This document shows, one piece after another, positions 20,855-32,027 of a stretch of 64,000 nucleotides of DNA. This DNA comes from Siphonodentalium dalli (Eukaryota; Mollusca; Scaphopoda; Gadilida; Siphonodentaliidae): positions 277,847,614 to 277,911,613 of the forward strand of contig CP136064.1 of the NCBI GenBank assembly GCA_032622095.1, in the 5' to 3' direction. Under the pieces are notes generated by a model. That model saw nothing but the letters and a program-made list of their open reading frames with translations. It made no database searches and was not told the origin of the DNA. Positions within the stretch are counted from its first letter, which is position 1, and each line of letters begins with the position of its first letter. The translations under genes were made by a program, and so were the position numbers.

Positions 20855-22080
20855 TGATCTGGTGTGTGTCATTTGCAGAATGAGGTCCCCAGAGGGTGCA
20901 CAGTGGGCTATCATCACTAAATTCATTCTCATGGTCTCACCTTCTGGGAAGTATCTATATTTGTCCCCCGATGTTCTGAAAGAAAAGGGGGACTATAGAA
21001 TCGAGCTCCATCCGTCCGTTCGTCCATTTGTTCGTCGGTCCGTTCTTCCATCTGTCCGTCACACTTTTGAGTACCTTCATGGTGTAATCAACTCCTCCTA
21101 CAGTTTTCATCCTAGAGATTTGAAACTTCAGGATATTGTTGCCCATATATTGAAGATGTGCAACATATATATAGATGACGCAAAAATTATTTTTTGACAG
21201 AGTTGCTAACCCTTTTCGACTTAGAAAATTTCAACATTTTTTATAATTTTCTCTATGAGGGTACCTTCATGGTGTAATCAACTCCTCCTACAGTTTTGAT
21301 CGTAGATATTTGAAACTTCAGAGTATTGTTACCCACATATTGGAGATGTGCAACATGTATATAGATGATGGAAATTTTTTGTTTATTTCTCTAACAAAGC
21401 GGCATCGGAGGACACTGTGGTCGGCTGACCTTTTATCTCAAATTAACATTGTTATACCCCCCCCCCCCCCCCCCACAACGAAGTTACGGTGTGGTATACT
21501 GGAATCAGCTTGTCCGTCCATCATCCATGGATACAAATTTGTCCAGATTTTTTCTCAGTCGTTTTTGATCATTTTCCTTGAAACTTGGCACAGACATCAA
21601 CCACCATGGGAACCTGTGCACCTGTGATTAGGACGTCTGTCAGACTTTTTTTGGTGGAGTTATCCCCCTTTTTTAATTAGAAATTTTCGCAACATGTATA
21701 ACTTTGTCCGAGCTTTTATTCATACATTTTTGGGTCTTTTTTTTTAAAAACTTGGCACAGATATTTAGTACCATGGGAACCATGCGATTATGACATCTGT
21801 CCAACTTTTTGTGTGTGGAGTTATTCCTTTTTCGACTTAGAAAATTTATTTGCAACATGCATAATTAGTTCTGAGCTTTTATTCCTACATTTTTCGGTCA
21901 ATAGGTTTAGGATTCATAGGGTTAGGGGTTAGTGTTGTGCACCTGCAATGGGAATCTGTTATTTTATTATTTGAACTTAATGTTTACTGACAAGTGAAAC
22001 ATCTAAGTGTTTTAAAAAACATGTGGGGGGGGGGGGTATCCTTAGCCCCATTGGGACAGTCACACCTTTTCCCTTCTGTT
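20855..22080. other. Repeat-rich non-coding DNA
   Basis: A short H-type fragment (GTGTGTCATTTGCAGAATGA, 20864) is followed by a CCGTCCGT-type repeat at 20960-21400. That repeat contains a ~250-bp tandem duplication around GTACCTTCATGGTGTAATCA, once at 21070 and once at 21260. A poly-C run lies at 21457-21474 and another duplicated segment around AACATG.ATAA near 21690 and 21855. No gene. Confidence 0.6.
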
Positions 22081-22082
22081 CA

Positions 22083-22330
22083 GTTTCTATATCCCCTAAT
22101 TTGCAGAAGATAAATTGGTGATTAATGGGTGAACATCACCAACCTCAACTGGGGAACTTCAATCTGTTCCTAGGTCTCCCATAGCAGTTGAGGCCTAAGC
22201 AGACTGAGGCTCCCACAAGGTGAATTTGGTGATGCTAGCCAGCCGTGTGGGATAGCGTCACTAAATTCACCCTCTCACTCACAGGGTACCTTATTCTGCA
22301 AATAACAGACACACTAATTCAAGGCTTGCC
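22083..22330. mobile_element. hAT-MITE relative, partial
   Basis: TTTCTATATCCCCTAATTTG, CAGTTGAGGCCTAAGCAGAC, GGTGAATTTGGTGATGCTAG, then AACAGACACACTAATTCAAG GCTTG. The right end CAAGGCTTG is intact; the left end is replaced. Confidence 0.6.
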
Positions 22331-22401
22331 GACAATAATCTTATCAGATTCTCGTCTCTTGAACTCTGATTCATATTTGATTTCTAATGGACGACGGGGG
22401 G

Positions 22402-22402
<1 letters not shown>

Positions 22403-22443
<41 letters not shown>
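22403..22443. repeat. Poly-G run (41 G), longest in the window
   Basis: Uninterrupted G after GACGGGGGGC. It directly abuts ATTTCCATCATCTATATACA, the inverse of a phrase at 21345-21375 (CATGTATATAGATGATGGAA), so it marks the junction of an inverted repeat copy. Confidence 0.9.
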
Positions 22444-22444
<1 letters not shown>

Positions 22445-22739
22445 TTTCCATCATCTATATACATGTTGCACATCTCCAATATGTGGGTAACAATACTCTG
22501 AAGTTTCAAGATCCCAAGATCACGTAATAAATCATTTTCAAATATGGAGCACGTGCTTTGTTAATAAAAGTTTGTGAGAATTGTAGTATAAAAAGTATTC
22601 ATAAAAACAACATGAGGCGACTGAATATAAGGAATAACTATCATTGGCTGATAAAACCTCAAAGATTATAAATGTCTCATAGATTGTGATAAGTTTAATG
22701 AATAATTTATCAAGTTTGTTGTGTGTCGCTATGCTTGGG

Positions 22740-23178
22740 AAATTGCAGAATGAGGTCCCCAGAGGGTGAATTTAGTGATGCTATCCCGCATTGCAGGCTA
22801 GCATCACAAAATTCACCCTCTGGGTACCTTCTGCATGGCCTCATCTGCTATCAGAGACATATAGGCTCAGATTGTAGTTCCCACGTGGTGAATATTGTGA
22901 TGAACACCCATTGGGTACCTCGATTATGCAATGTGTTGTCTGCCAATTTGGGGATATAGAGAAACTAAACTAAAAAAGAAATAGAATCTATGTGAAGAAG
23001 TTTCTATAGAAATTTGATAATAAAGAAACTTTCCAGAGAAGATGAGGTCTAAGCAGAATGAGGTCCCAGAGGGTGAATTTGGTGATGCTAGCTCGCTTGT
23101 GTGATGTGTGATGCATCACTATATTCACCCTCTGGGGACCTCATTCTGCAAGTGACAGTCACACTAAACTCAGGCTTG
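22740..23178. mobile_element. hAT-MITE relative (long subfamily)
   Basis: AATTGCAGAATGAGGTCCCC... through the GAGAAACTAAACTAAAAAAG and TTTCTATAGAAATTTGATAA block to GACAGTCACACTAAACTCAGGC. Same order as at 43415, 56270 and 56740. Confidence 0.65.
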
Positions 23179-23233
23179 ACTGCATAAGTAGCTTCACAAT
23201 TGTTCCAGCAAAACTGGTTCGAATCACAATTAA

Positions 23234-23481
23234 CCCTTTCTATACTTAAATGGATTCTCCCATTCAGTTATAAAAGTATACATTGATCTGGTCTATTATT
23301 CATTTGGAGGAGTGTCCAGGAAAAATGAGCAGATAACAGTTTGACAAAAAGATAATACAAGTGCTGAAGGATTCATATTCTTTGGTGGGAAATGTTCAGA
23401 TAATATCATTGTTGGTTTAACTTATTATCTGAACATTTCTTGAAGGAACTACTCATCAATGAGTATTTAGTATAGAAAGGG
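23234..23481. mobile_element. TTAA MITE, family P4
   Basis: TTAA, CCCTTTCTATACTTAAATGG ... TATTTAGTATAGAAAGGG, TTAA. It lacks the shared hairpin core and has its own inverted AATGTTCAGATAATA / TTATCTGAACATTTC pair. Relatives at 58862, 61676 and 63801. Confidence 0.8.
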
Positions 23482-24058
23482 TTAAATTGTATTGATAGTC
23501 AAAGGGTGGTTTCCAGATTCCTGTAGCTGGGCATTATAGTTTGTCATCTGTGCCTTTGTTTTCTGCATGCATTTGTGTAATTTCCCAGTTTAATCCCATG
23601 AAGTCTTGTGGTCATAGCTTCTAACAGTGAAGTAAAACCCCATTTAACCAGCTAAGCAACGAACCCAGTTACGACTATAAATGGCAATAGTTGAGTTTTG
23701 GGTTGTTGTTTATCTGGATATTCCGAAAAGTTTATGTTGTCAAATTATATCATGTTCATTATTATAATTCACCGGGGTATTGTCTATCCATTTCTGACGT
23801 AAACTTTGTGTTTCTGACGTAGAAAAGAACTTTTCCTTTGTTGATTCTCAAAATAGTGACGCATTCAGTTAATAGCTAGTTATGATACATAAGAAATTGG
23901 TGCATTTGAAAGTAGACCACTAGCTAGTATTTACTTGCTTTTCAGCTTAACGCCTTCTTATAATAGGAATATGATACATATCTTTCATGACTCTATTAAT
24001 TTTGTTTTCTTACAATTAGAACATCTAATCAGGAAGTAGAACTGGCTATACCCGCGCA

Positions 24059-24524
24059 ATATGTGACCCGCCATATCAAATCCAGTCGTAAGTCGGGATT
24101 TTTTTACCCTGTGCCAATGCATTCTCTTATATATGCGAGTCGACCATAGGTCGCCTCGCATATATAAGAGAATGCATTGGCCTAACAATTTTTTACAATT
24201 TTAATAATTTTTTCTTGTATTCTTTAACAATTTTATAATTTCACCCATACAGAGCCCCAGACAAACATGAGCAGACAACACTCTTCTATATGCTTCTATA
24301 TATGTGTGGGGCTCCCTGCAGGGTAATGGATGTTTTTTATTTTATGTCCTAAAAATTGTGTAAGAAACATTTATTTAAAAAAAATGATAAAAAATTGTTA
24401 GGCCAATGCATTCTCTTATATATGCGAGGCGACCTATGGTCGACTCGCATATATAAGAGAATGCATTGGCACAGGGTAAAAAAATCCCGACTTACGACTG
24501 GATTTGATATGGCGGTTCACATAT
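24059..24524. mobile_element. Palindromic MITE with hairpin core, family P6
   Basis: Inverted ends: ATGTGACCCGCCATATCAAA and TTTGATATGGCGGTTCACAT. Both arms continue ...TCCAGTCGTAAGTCGGGATT, then ACCCTGTGCCAATGCATT. So the same hairpin core has different outer ends. The centre (24240-24330) holds an unrelated GAGCCCCAGACAAACATGAG stretch. TTAA is not seen at the ends. Confidence 0.7.
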
Positions 24525-24849
24525 ATAAACCACATTTGCGTGATATAAAATTAAATATGGTTCTGATTTTATATTTGTACATGTACCTGTAGTTTCATGA
24601 GGGATATTTTACATGTAACACAACTTTGTGTATAATCACAAACGACCAAGGGGATTTATGTTAAATCACTTTCTTGATTTTCATTCCAGATATTTTTAAA
24701 CCATGCTGAGGTGATAACAATTTAATTGGTTGGTTTACAAGGGTTATGAAAACTTTTTTACCGAAAATGCAAACAAATAAAAAATAATATTATTTAGGGT
24801 ATTACTGTATTTATCGATGTTCTCCTGTGAAATGACAGATTAAATTATA

Positions 24850-24998
24850 AGAAATAACTCTTGTTTCGATTAAGGTTATGAGTTATAACTGAAAAGTTTG
24901 AAGACAAATTTACTGTATTGGCCTACGCGCATTATATAATGTCTTCAAGCTTTTCAGTTATAACTCCTAACCTGAATTGAAACAAGAGTTATTTCTTA
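24850..24998. repeat. ~150-bp hairpin
   Basis: The arms TAAGAAATAACTCTTGTTTC ... GAAAAGTTTGAAGACA and TGTCTTCAAGCTTTTCAG ... GAAACAAGAGTTATTTCTTA pair over about 58 bp around a loop with CTACGCGCATTATATAA. Non-coding. Confidence 0.75.
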
Positions 24999-25177
24999 AA
25001 TATCAACATGTGATTCCCACCTCAAATTAAATTTTAAATGATTATAAAATTATGCTACCTTCGTCATCTCATCAGGTTACTTGTATAATAATTAATAACA
25101 GATGAAATATTATGCTCACTTCATCATATGATTTTGTTACCATTATAAAAACTGATTCGATTTTCATTTCATTTCAG

Positions 25178-25210
25178 ATGTGACACTCCACTCAAGCTGC
25201 AGAGTTATAG
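25178..25210 (+). CDS. LIM-domain protein, 33-nt microexon
   Basis: A polypyrimidine-rich acceptor (GATTTTCATTTCATTTCAG) precedes A TGT GAC ACT CCA CTC, and the 33 nt end at AG|GTTAGT. The single leading A completes the AA left by the exon ending at 2744. The join reads ...CFKCAK-CDTPLKLQSY, giving the C-x2-C spacing a LIM domain requires at the H-C-C-C core and the usual hydrophobic/polar strand after it. Phase fits at both ends (1 nt in, 2 nt out). The codon left open (AG+N) is Arg or Ser. The remaining ligands (a C-x2-H/C/D pair and the second finger) must lie in later exons; none was found to 64000. A TTAA MITE begins only 30 bp after the donor. Confidence 0.75.
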
Positions 25211-25240
25211 GTTAGTGCATTCTCTATTATTTATTATTAA

Positions 25241-25495
25241 CCCTTTCATGACTGGAGCTTCCTGAAATTTTGCGAAAACCCTGTGCCAATGCATTCTCTT
25301 AAATATTTGAGTCTCCCATAAGGAGCATCACATACATAAGAGAATACATTGGCCTAACAATGTTTACCTTGACTGTGTAAGCCAGTGCATTCTCTTATAT
25401 ATGAGAGGCTCCCTAAGGGAGACTCGCATATATAAGAGAATGCATTGGCACAGTATCTGTAATGCTGCACCAGCACAGCTCCCACCATGAAAGGG
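25241..25495. mobile_element. TTAA MITE, family P3, 30 bp after the LIM microexon
   Basis: TTAA (25237-25240), CCCTTTCATGACTGGAGCTT, GCGAAAACCCTGTGCC, two hairpin cores, CAGCTCCCACCATGAAAGGG, TTAA (25496-25499). The target duplication is complete. Its closeness to the microexon donor makes a splicing effect conceivable (inference). Confidence 0.85.
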
Positions 25496-25499
25496 TTAA

Positions 25500-26873
25500 T
25501 TGTGTGCATTAGAGCACTGTGAAGATTAAAACCATACTCAGACTTTAAAAGTACTGAGTCTGATGGCAATGGGTATAGATTCCATTACTCCCAGCAGGAA
25601 TTACGTATTTGCCAGCCAATCACAATATCCTCATGAACGCGATGTGACCAATCAGGCGATAGTTGCATGGAATATGGCTATTCGATTCAATCAGTCTCAG
25701 GATTCAAATATTTTCAAATCACCATTCTTTGCATTCTGGAAATGGGCACTAAATACTCTTTTAATCTAGTGTAAATATAAGAAATGGGCGTTGATTTTGT
25801 TGTGTTCCATGGAGTATATGAATGCAAGTTGTCTCCCATTTTTATGTGTGGATCGCAAGCAAATCAACATCCATTTCTTAAAAGGTGATATGGGGTTCCC
25901 TCTGTCGGTGGACAAATACAAAATTTCATTGTCCAAACTTTTTGGCCAAAACGTTTCAAGGATATAGTCATCATTTGATCGCCTCTCAAATTATTATCAG
26001 ATCTCCGGCCATGAAACCCTTAATTTTTTAACATGTAATCGGCAGTTGCTCATCTGTGTATGTATAACAATTTATCAAAAGTCACACATGTTAGCTGCTA
26101 GAATGGTGTACTTTCGTAATCAAGTGACAATTCTTTAATTCTCTGTAGTTTAAAAATAAGACAATATTGACGAATCAGTGCTTGTTTATGTTGATACACG
26201 TTACCGGCCGGTCCTATTTAAGTTTGTCATCTGTGTTGTCTTTTCCTTGATCACTTTTGTCCAACCCGAAATTAATTAGTTAGTTTTGTGCATGTTTTGT
26301 TATATTTATGTTTTGTCGATTATCCCATATTTTGGTTTTTAGCTCATCCTGTTAATTTTGCTAATGTTTCAGAAAAATGACCGAAACATTATCAGAAATG
26401 GCCAAAACATGCAGAAATATTTTTCATCCAGCTTGATCACCGTTCATTTAATAATAATCCCAAGCATGGAGTATCGGGTCATTTAGAGTCGTTTAGAGTT
26501 CCCGTATGTACGTGTGATATCAATGGTCAATTTACAATACCATGTGTTTGAAAACTTGTAGCAGTATACTTTCTTTCAGAAAAATTTACGTCTCTTACTG
26601 TCGGTTGTTGGATGTTTTGTACAAACATTTCATACCATCTGGACATTTATATCATTTCAGGATTCTATATGTTTCACACCAGGCATCTTAACCGCTCCGT
26701 ACTATGATTATTTGCATGATCGTAGCATGCGTCACATAAGCTTACGAGTATTTACAGATCATTTGGAAGATTTATTTCTTTGCCGAGGTCGTTCTATATG
26801 CTTTGCGTTTCTATATGCTTTGCATATTATCATATTATTTTTCGGTCTAGATCCACCCAGACGAAGGTTCATG
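25500..26873. other. Non-coding intron DNA
   Basis: Candidate acceptors at ~26580 (CTTTCTTTCAG) and ~26660 (ATTTCAG) were read in the required phase. Neither gives a C-x2-H that could complete the LIM domain. Nothing else is recognised. Confidence 0.5.
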
Positions 26874-26875
26874 TA

Positions 26876-27080
26876 CAGTAATGCCCTAATTAATCGACTC
26901 CTTTAACCACAGCAGAATTATGGGTAACTTTTCAGGATTTAGTCGGAAATATGGCTTGTTGCCATTCATCAGAAAGCTCTCGGCGAGAGCTTTCCGATGA
27001 ATGGCAACAAGCCATAAATCCTGAAAAGTTACCCATAATTCTGCTGTGGTTAAAGGAGTCGATTAATTAGGGCATTACTG
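26876..27080. mobile_element. T-family palindromic MITE
   Basis: TA (26874-26875), CAGTAATGCCCTAATTAATC, palindrome with the loop GAAAGCTCTCGGCGAGAGCT, AGGGCATTACTG, TA (27081-27082). A good reference copy. The right arm has an 11-bp deletion (GCCATAAATCC). Confidence 0.88.
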
Positions 27081-27324
27081 TATGTCATAGGCCCCTTTGA
27101 AACCTGCTGTAGTATGATATCACTTGTCTTGCTGTTCCTGTTTCCAGCCACTAACGATTATTTAAGTAGAGATATCCGTTTCACATTTGAAATGTAGGAT
27201 GTCCCATTCAAACACAGGTGAAGTTCAAATTTCAGCTTCCACATGTCAGTTTAGAGTTATTGCTCTTTGTTTACTAAACCTATCTTTCTAGTTACCATAT
27301 TTGCTGTAGATAACTTATGTTTAA

Positions 27325-27803
27325 AGGTACTCAATCCGATAAAACTCCTCTCAATTACTATTTCAATGGCTTTGGGGGTCAAAAATATTTGATTCGAGTC
27401 GAGGAAGTCACCCACCAAAGCTCAGATTTGTTAGATATCGATTTTAGAAATCTATTATTTTTCATTATCGGGAATACTTTCTGGCCAAGAACTCAGTCAA
27501 AATTGCGTTATTATTACCACTTGATTTTAGAGTTATCCATCCTTGTCTGTTTGAATAGATTTTGGTGTACACATCCCGAGCAGATTACGGCAGTTGAAGG
27601 CAATTATTAGTACTCATCTCGAGTAAACATAAATTTCAAAAATCAATATCTAATAACTCTGAGCTTTGTTTGATGGGTTCCTCAACTCGAATCAAATATT
27701 TTTTACCCCCAAAGCCAAAGAAATAGTAATATAGGACCCTCTGATCGGATTGTTGTTTTTGGAATCTGTTGAGATGGGGACCCTCTGTTCGGATTGAGTA
27801 CCT
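27325..27803. mobile_element. TTAA element, family P5
   Basis: TTAA (27321-27324), AGGTACTCAATCCGATAAAA, right end TCGGATTGAGTACCT, TTAA (27804-27807). Both termini and target duplications are intact. Confidence 0.85.
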
Positions 27804-27807
27804 TTAA

Positions 27808-28390
27808 CTGCACGCGAAGTAATGTAAGAGCTTAGCACAATGATATCGATTATTATTATGTTAATTGGAATATAATTAAGATATTCGATTTGTGTTGGGT
27901 TATTAGTGTTGACTGTGAGATAAACATGGGTGATAAGGGCGGATGAACAATTTTGTCAACATGAATATTCACATTTGAAATGAAACCATATTTTTTCTTG
28001 AAGGTATCATTACTTCCTCTTTGGTTGTTATAAGGATATATGCCATGTCATTGCAACATCACTATAAACTTCTCAATATTTACTAACGATATCTCCAACT
28101 AAAAATTCATTTTCGGGTTGATAATTTTCACCGAGATATAATTGTAAGTTATAATCTCAGCTTCTTAATATAATAACACAGTTTAAAGGCATCACAGCAG
28201 ATCTGGGGCTTCATGGTATTCGTTATTTAATCATACCACGGTTTTATTTTTAATATCGTGTAGTCGGTATTGTATTACTTGAATAGTCGGTATATCACTG
28301 CAAGCTATATTTTCTTCCTTTAGTCGGTTTTACAACTCGGATCACAAACTGTTTATAAATTGCTTCGCGATTTATAGGTTGTGATTGGGT
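27808..28390. other. Non-coding DNA
   Basis: AT-rich with a TAGTCGGT phrase repeated at 28261, 28285 and 28322. No gene seen. Confidence 0.5.
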
Positions 28391-28396
28391 CTTTAA

Positions 28397-28662
28397 ACCT
28401 TTTCATGATGGGAGGTGGCGAGGTGCACTAGTGCAACATTAAAGATCCTGTGCCAGTGCATTCTCTTATATATGTGAGTCTCCCATAGGGAGCCTCGCAT
28501 ATATAAGAGAATGCACTGGCTTACAATGTCAAGGTATATATTGTTAGGTCAATGTATTCTCTTATATATGAGCAGCTCCCTATGCGAGACTCTCATATAT
28601 GTAAGAGAATGCATTGGCACAGGGTTTTCGCAAAATTTCAGGAAGTTCCAGTCATTGAAGGG
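28397..28662. mobile_element. TTAA MITE, family P3
   Basis: TTAA, ACCTTTTCATGATGGGAGG, two hairpin cores, AGGAAGTTCCAGTCATTGAA GGG, TTAA. Here the element lies in the orientation opposite to 25241. Confidence 0.8.
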
Positions 28663-28704
28663 TTAAACTGTGTAAAGCATTAGGAAACTGAGAACATTCC
28701 TTAA

Positions 28705-29184
28705 CTCTTTCAGTGCCAGGGGCGAGCTCATCGGCCCTAATTTACGCTCTGTAAAATCGGCCCTAAAAAAATTTAAAAAAAATTGTTTTTTTTTTCTTAG
28801 ATTTTTTTTTTTTTTTTTGGTTGAATTTTTTTTGGGTATGCTTAAGCATGCCATAGCGAATTTAAAAACAAACTGGATAAAACCATAGGGGCGTGTTATA
28901 ACTCAACACTATCACCAAGTATTCATAGTAATAATTTTTATGCCCATGAAAAACGTAAGATTCCCTGGCACTAAACCTACAAAATAAGTCTGTTAAAGAA
29001 TATAAGAAAAAATTATTAAAATTGTAAAAAATTGTAAAAAATAATAACAAATGATGAAAAATTGTTAGGCCAATGCATTCTCTTATATATGCGAGGCGAC
29101 CTATGGTCGACTCGCATATATAAGAGAATGCATTGGCACAGGGTATATGTGTTGATACAAAAATCGGACCTGGCACTCAAAGGG
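28705..29184. mobile_element. TTAA MITE, family P1
   Basis: TTAA (28701-28704), CTCTTTCAGTGCCAGGGGCG, the CGGCCCTAA region, T-rich centre, hairpin core at 29067-29136, GACCTGGCACTCAAAGGG, TTAA (29185-29188). Confidence 0.88.
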
Positions 29185-29239
29185 TTAATTAAACGACATA
29201 CCTGTGATTTAAACAGAGCATATTCCAAACATTATTTGA

Positions 29240-29345
29240 AGCAGAAATTCCTGGCAACAACAAACTACCTGCTGTGGACAATGAGTTACATCCTATACTA
29301 CAGCAAAGTAATCACTCGATCAATCATTTGATTATGGAACGGGGT
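29240..29345. repeat. Dispersed repeat R (copy 1)
   Basis: CCTGGCAACAACAAACTACC TGCTGTGG ... CGATCAATCATTTGATTATG. Diverged copies at 32226-32345 and 32950-33085. No coding content or termini defined. Confidence 0.65.
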
Positions 29346-29493
29346 TCAATCATTCGATATATGGAACCAAAAACAATCACTTTATCAGATTTGTTTACAT
29401 AACAATGGTTTCAACATGACAAATTTTGTTATTGCAGAACCAGCTATCAATAATGAATATTAGAACAAAGTTTATCTATTTCTACATGATCTT

Positions 29494-29759
29494 AGTGGTG
29501 ATGTTTTTACAGATTTTTATATATTTTGCACATTGACCCACTGTGAGTGTTTTGGGTCCATTTTGTGGTGATGTTTTTACAAATTTTTAGATATATGCAC
29601 TTTTACTGCTGTGAGTGCCTTGGGTCCATTTTTAATGATGTTTTTACTGTAATTTTCACATTTACCCGCTGTGAGTGTCTTGGGTCCTTTTAGTGGTGTT
29701 TTTACAGATTTTTATATATTTTCCACATTTACCCACTGTGACTGCCTTGGGTTCCTTTA
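29494..29759 (+). repeat. ~65-bp tandem array split by a TIR element
   Basis: About four copies of GTGGTGATGTTTTTACAGAT ... CCCACTGTGAGTG.CTTGGGTCC. One further copy resumes at 32080-32152, after the TIR element 29760-32077. Confidence 0.8.
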
Positions 29760-30111
29760 CCCATCGGAACAAACATCGCACTACCGACGACTCAAATTCA
29801 ATTATTTGAATTTGAGTCGACAAAAGTGCGACGTTTTTTTCAAATAAATACGAGTAGATGCACTACCGACGAAGAATGCGTGTGGTCAACACGAATTTAA
29901 TTGCTGATGCGTCTGAGATCCATGTTTGAAACAAACATCGCATCACCGTCGATTCAAATTTATATCTGAGAAATGCAAACGAGCTGCATAATGATATGTT
30001 AATGAGGGAATTCCAATTGAAACAGGAAAACCCCAACGAGCGTGACGTAATTTAGTGGCATTTGAATTTGAGTCGACAAAAGTGCGACGTTTGTTTCAAA
30101 TTAAATGCGAG

Positions 30112-31205
30112 TAGATGATGATGATGATGATATTTATTAGCATAAAAACACTCATTTGAGCTGTATGCATTACATACATGTAATAATAAGACATATAATT
30201 TACATATACATACATAGTTCATATAATAAACTTTCAACATATTGAAACTACATGTATACAATGTGACTTAGTAGAAACTCAATAATATAAGCGTGAAAAT
30301 AAACTGTTTGCAGGCCTATGGTATCGTGTGGAATAGAAAGTAATTATTAATTCATTCCTCAATTGCGGGCTTCTTCTCTCGTGCTTTGATAGCTCGGCTG
30401 ATCACATTACTTGTATTTGGTTGGTCGTTTCGCATTATGTATAGAAATTTTGAGATATTACTGGCCCTTAGAAATGCGCTGCTTTTATAATTTAGTTCTT
30501 CGAATAGACTTTTTCTCAACTTGTCGTATTTGGCACAGTGTAGGACAAAATGCTTCTTGTCTTCCACTGAGTTAGCTTTGCACATTTTGCATATCCGCTC
30601 ATCGGCTGGCATCGGTCGGCGTTTGTGTCTGCCTTTTTCTATTTCTAATGAATGACAACTGATTCGAAGTCTACAGAATTGTTCACCGTCTTTGATCGAA
30701 GTTGTATGTAGTAGATATGGTTCGAGCCGAAAAATGGTTTTGAATTGTTGTTTGTCCTCAGTTTACTGTGTGGATCGTCTGCACTAAGAATATACTTATT
30801 TATGTATTCATCCTTCAATCTTTCTGTGGCGTTATTAATATAGTTATCTGAAATGTGCAAACTATTTCCATCTGCCGTGTTCAATGATGCTACATACTTC
30901 TCTTTCATTGTTCTAAAAAGTAAGGGTTTGATTGTATTTGATTCGCTTGATCAATGTGCTTCGCGCAAGATTTGGTTCGGGTTATCATTAATTCGCTTCA
31001 AAAATTTAAACGCCTGTGTTATGCAATCGACATAAATAGGATATACGCCGCGTTCTACTCTCACTGCATGGTTGACCGCCTTTGATCCTGCACCAAGTAC
31101 CATTTTGCAGAAGCTCAAGTGTATCTTCTCAGATGGCGAGCTATCATTATGCGATACCTCTGGTGCCCATATTTCGCTTCCATAAAGCAGATGCACTAAA
31201 TAAAA
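30112..31205 (-). pseudogene. LINE C-terminal fragment with (ATC)n tail
   Basis: Read on the minus strand: 31196-30951 (LLYGSEIWAPE..., HLSFCKMVLGA), then a stop/frameshift. 30908-30645 is in the same frame as the first piece. 30612-30352 is in another frame, with CKMCKANSVEDKKHFVLHC, a C-x2-C-x10-H-x4-C finger. The LLYGSEIW block followed by a Cys-His finger is typical of the C-terminal region after reverse transcriptase in several LINE clades (CR1/Daphne/RTE-like). The 3' end is AATAAATATCATCATCATC (30140-30115 reversed), a microsatellite tail. Endonuclease and reverse transcriptase are absent; at least one stop and one frameshift are present. Clade uncertain. Confidence 0.7.
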
Positions 31206-31209
31206 TTTT

Positions 31210-32027
31210 GTTCCGTTTGGATATACCCGCTATATTAGGCTACTAAGTGGCGACGGCAATTAGTTTTAAGAAAACATTTTTTTCCTATACTTTTGTTCAA
31301 AAATGTGAACTTAAATGTCATCAGTCGGAAATGTCCCATCACGTAGAAAGCTTGAGACCAGTCTAGATGGTATAGGATTTAGCGATTTTCTTGTTCAGAT
31401 TTCAAAATTTTCTCGCACCGTGCCCAACTATATGATCGGATTTTCATATTCAGATCTCTAATCTTTCTTATACTGGCAGAACCATGGTCCATCCAGTGCA
31501 TGCTCACAAGTCTACTGATCCATTCAGAATAGGATATCAACCAAGCATGTGAAGGAACAGCCGAGGCGGGGTGCAAATTGAATTACGCAAAGTTGTACAT
31601 CCCCTCCCCCAACGGAGACCCTCTAGCTATACGTTTCTGTCCGCCATGTTTATTTTATCATGCGGTTTTAAATAGGCCTACTGAGTACTGACTCAATATA
31701 ATGTTATCCCACAAAGTTCAGAGCAAAATACCACAAATAATTTCCAAATATTAACAATTTAAGGGTCTTTCGTCGCTTGGAAGTCAAATTCACATTTTCT
31801 CATTAAATTTTACGTTTTAGAATTGATAAATATCGAGAAATTATTTACATATATTTGAATAGCCGTTCCATTGATTAATTAATTATACAGTATATAACTT
31901 CATATTTTAGCCGTTATGACCAAAACCCTCATGAACGCTTTGTGCCCTTTTAAGAAATCATTTAGATTCGTCTTGAATTAAATGTGACGTTTGTTTCAAC
32001 AGACGAATATAGAATTAGACTCGAGTC
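31210..32027. other. Interior of the TIR element, unassigned
   Basis: A minus-strand frame at 31576-31379 (WISYSEWISRLVSMHW...) could be a remnant of the same LINE but has no diagnostic motif. The rest is AT-rich. Confidence 0.35.

Larger units (their letters stand above)
2745..25177 (+). other. 22.4-kb intron splitting the LIM zinc finger
   Basis: GT at 2745-2746 (GTGAGT) and AG at 25176-25177. The intron cuts the LIM domain between the second residue after the fifth ligand and the sixth ligand. It is filled by MITEs, minisatellites and a foldback element, annotated separately. No other convincing coding exon was found inside it on either strand. Confidence 0.7.

Noticed and set aside
23160-23240. 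Possible tRNA B box GGTTCGAATCAC
   Set aside because: No A box or cloverleaf fits upstream, and the site is at the border of a MITE and a TTAA element.
24356-24592. ORFs containing CILLYMRGDLWSTRIYKRMHWH, seen many times on both strands
   Set aside because: They are the shared hairpin core read in frame. The peptide recurs because the DNA palindrome recurs, and nothing suggests selection on protein.
26570-26730. Candidate next LIM exons after CTTTCTTTCAG (26580) and ATTTCAG (26660)
   Set aside because: In the phase required after 25210 they give no C-x2-H/C ligand pair, and the second quickly reaches a stop.
30352-30612. Host zinc-finger gene on the minus strand (CKMC...HFVLHC)
   Set aside because: Continuous with other LINE-type blocks and a microsatellite tail; it is the C-terminal finger of a retrotransposon.
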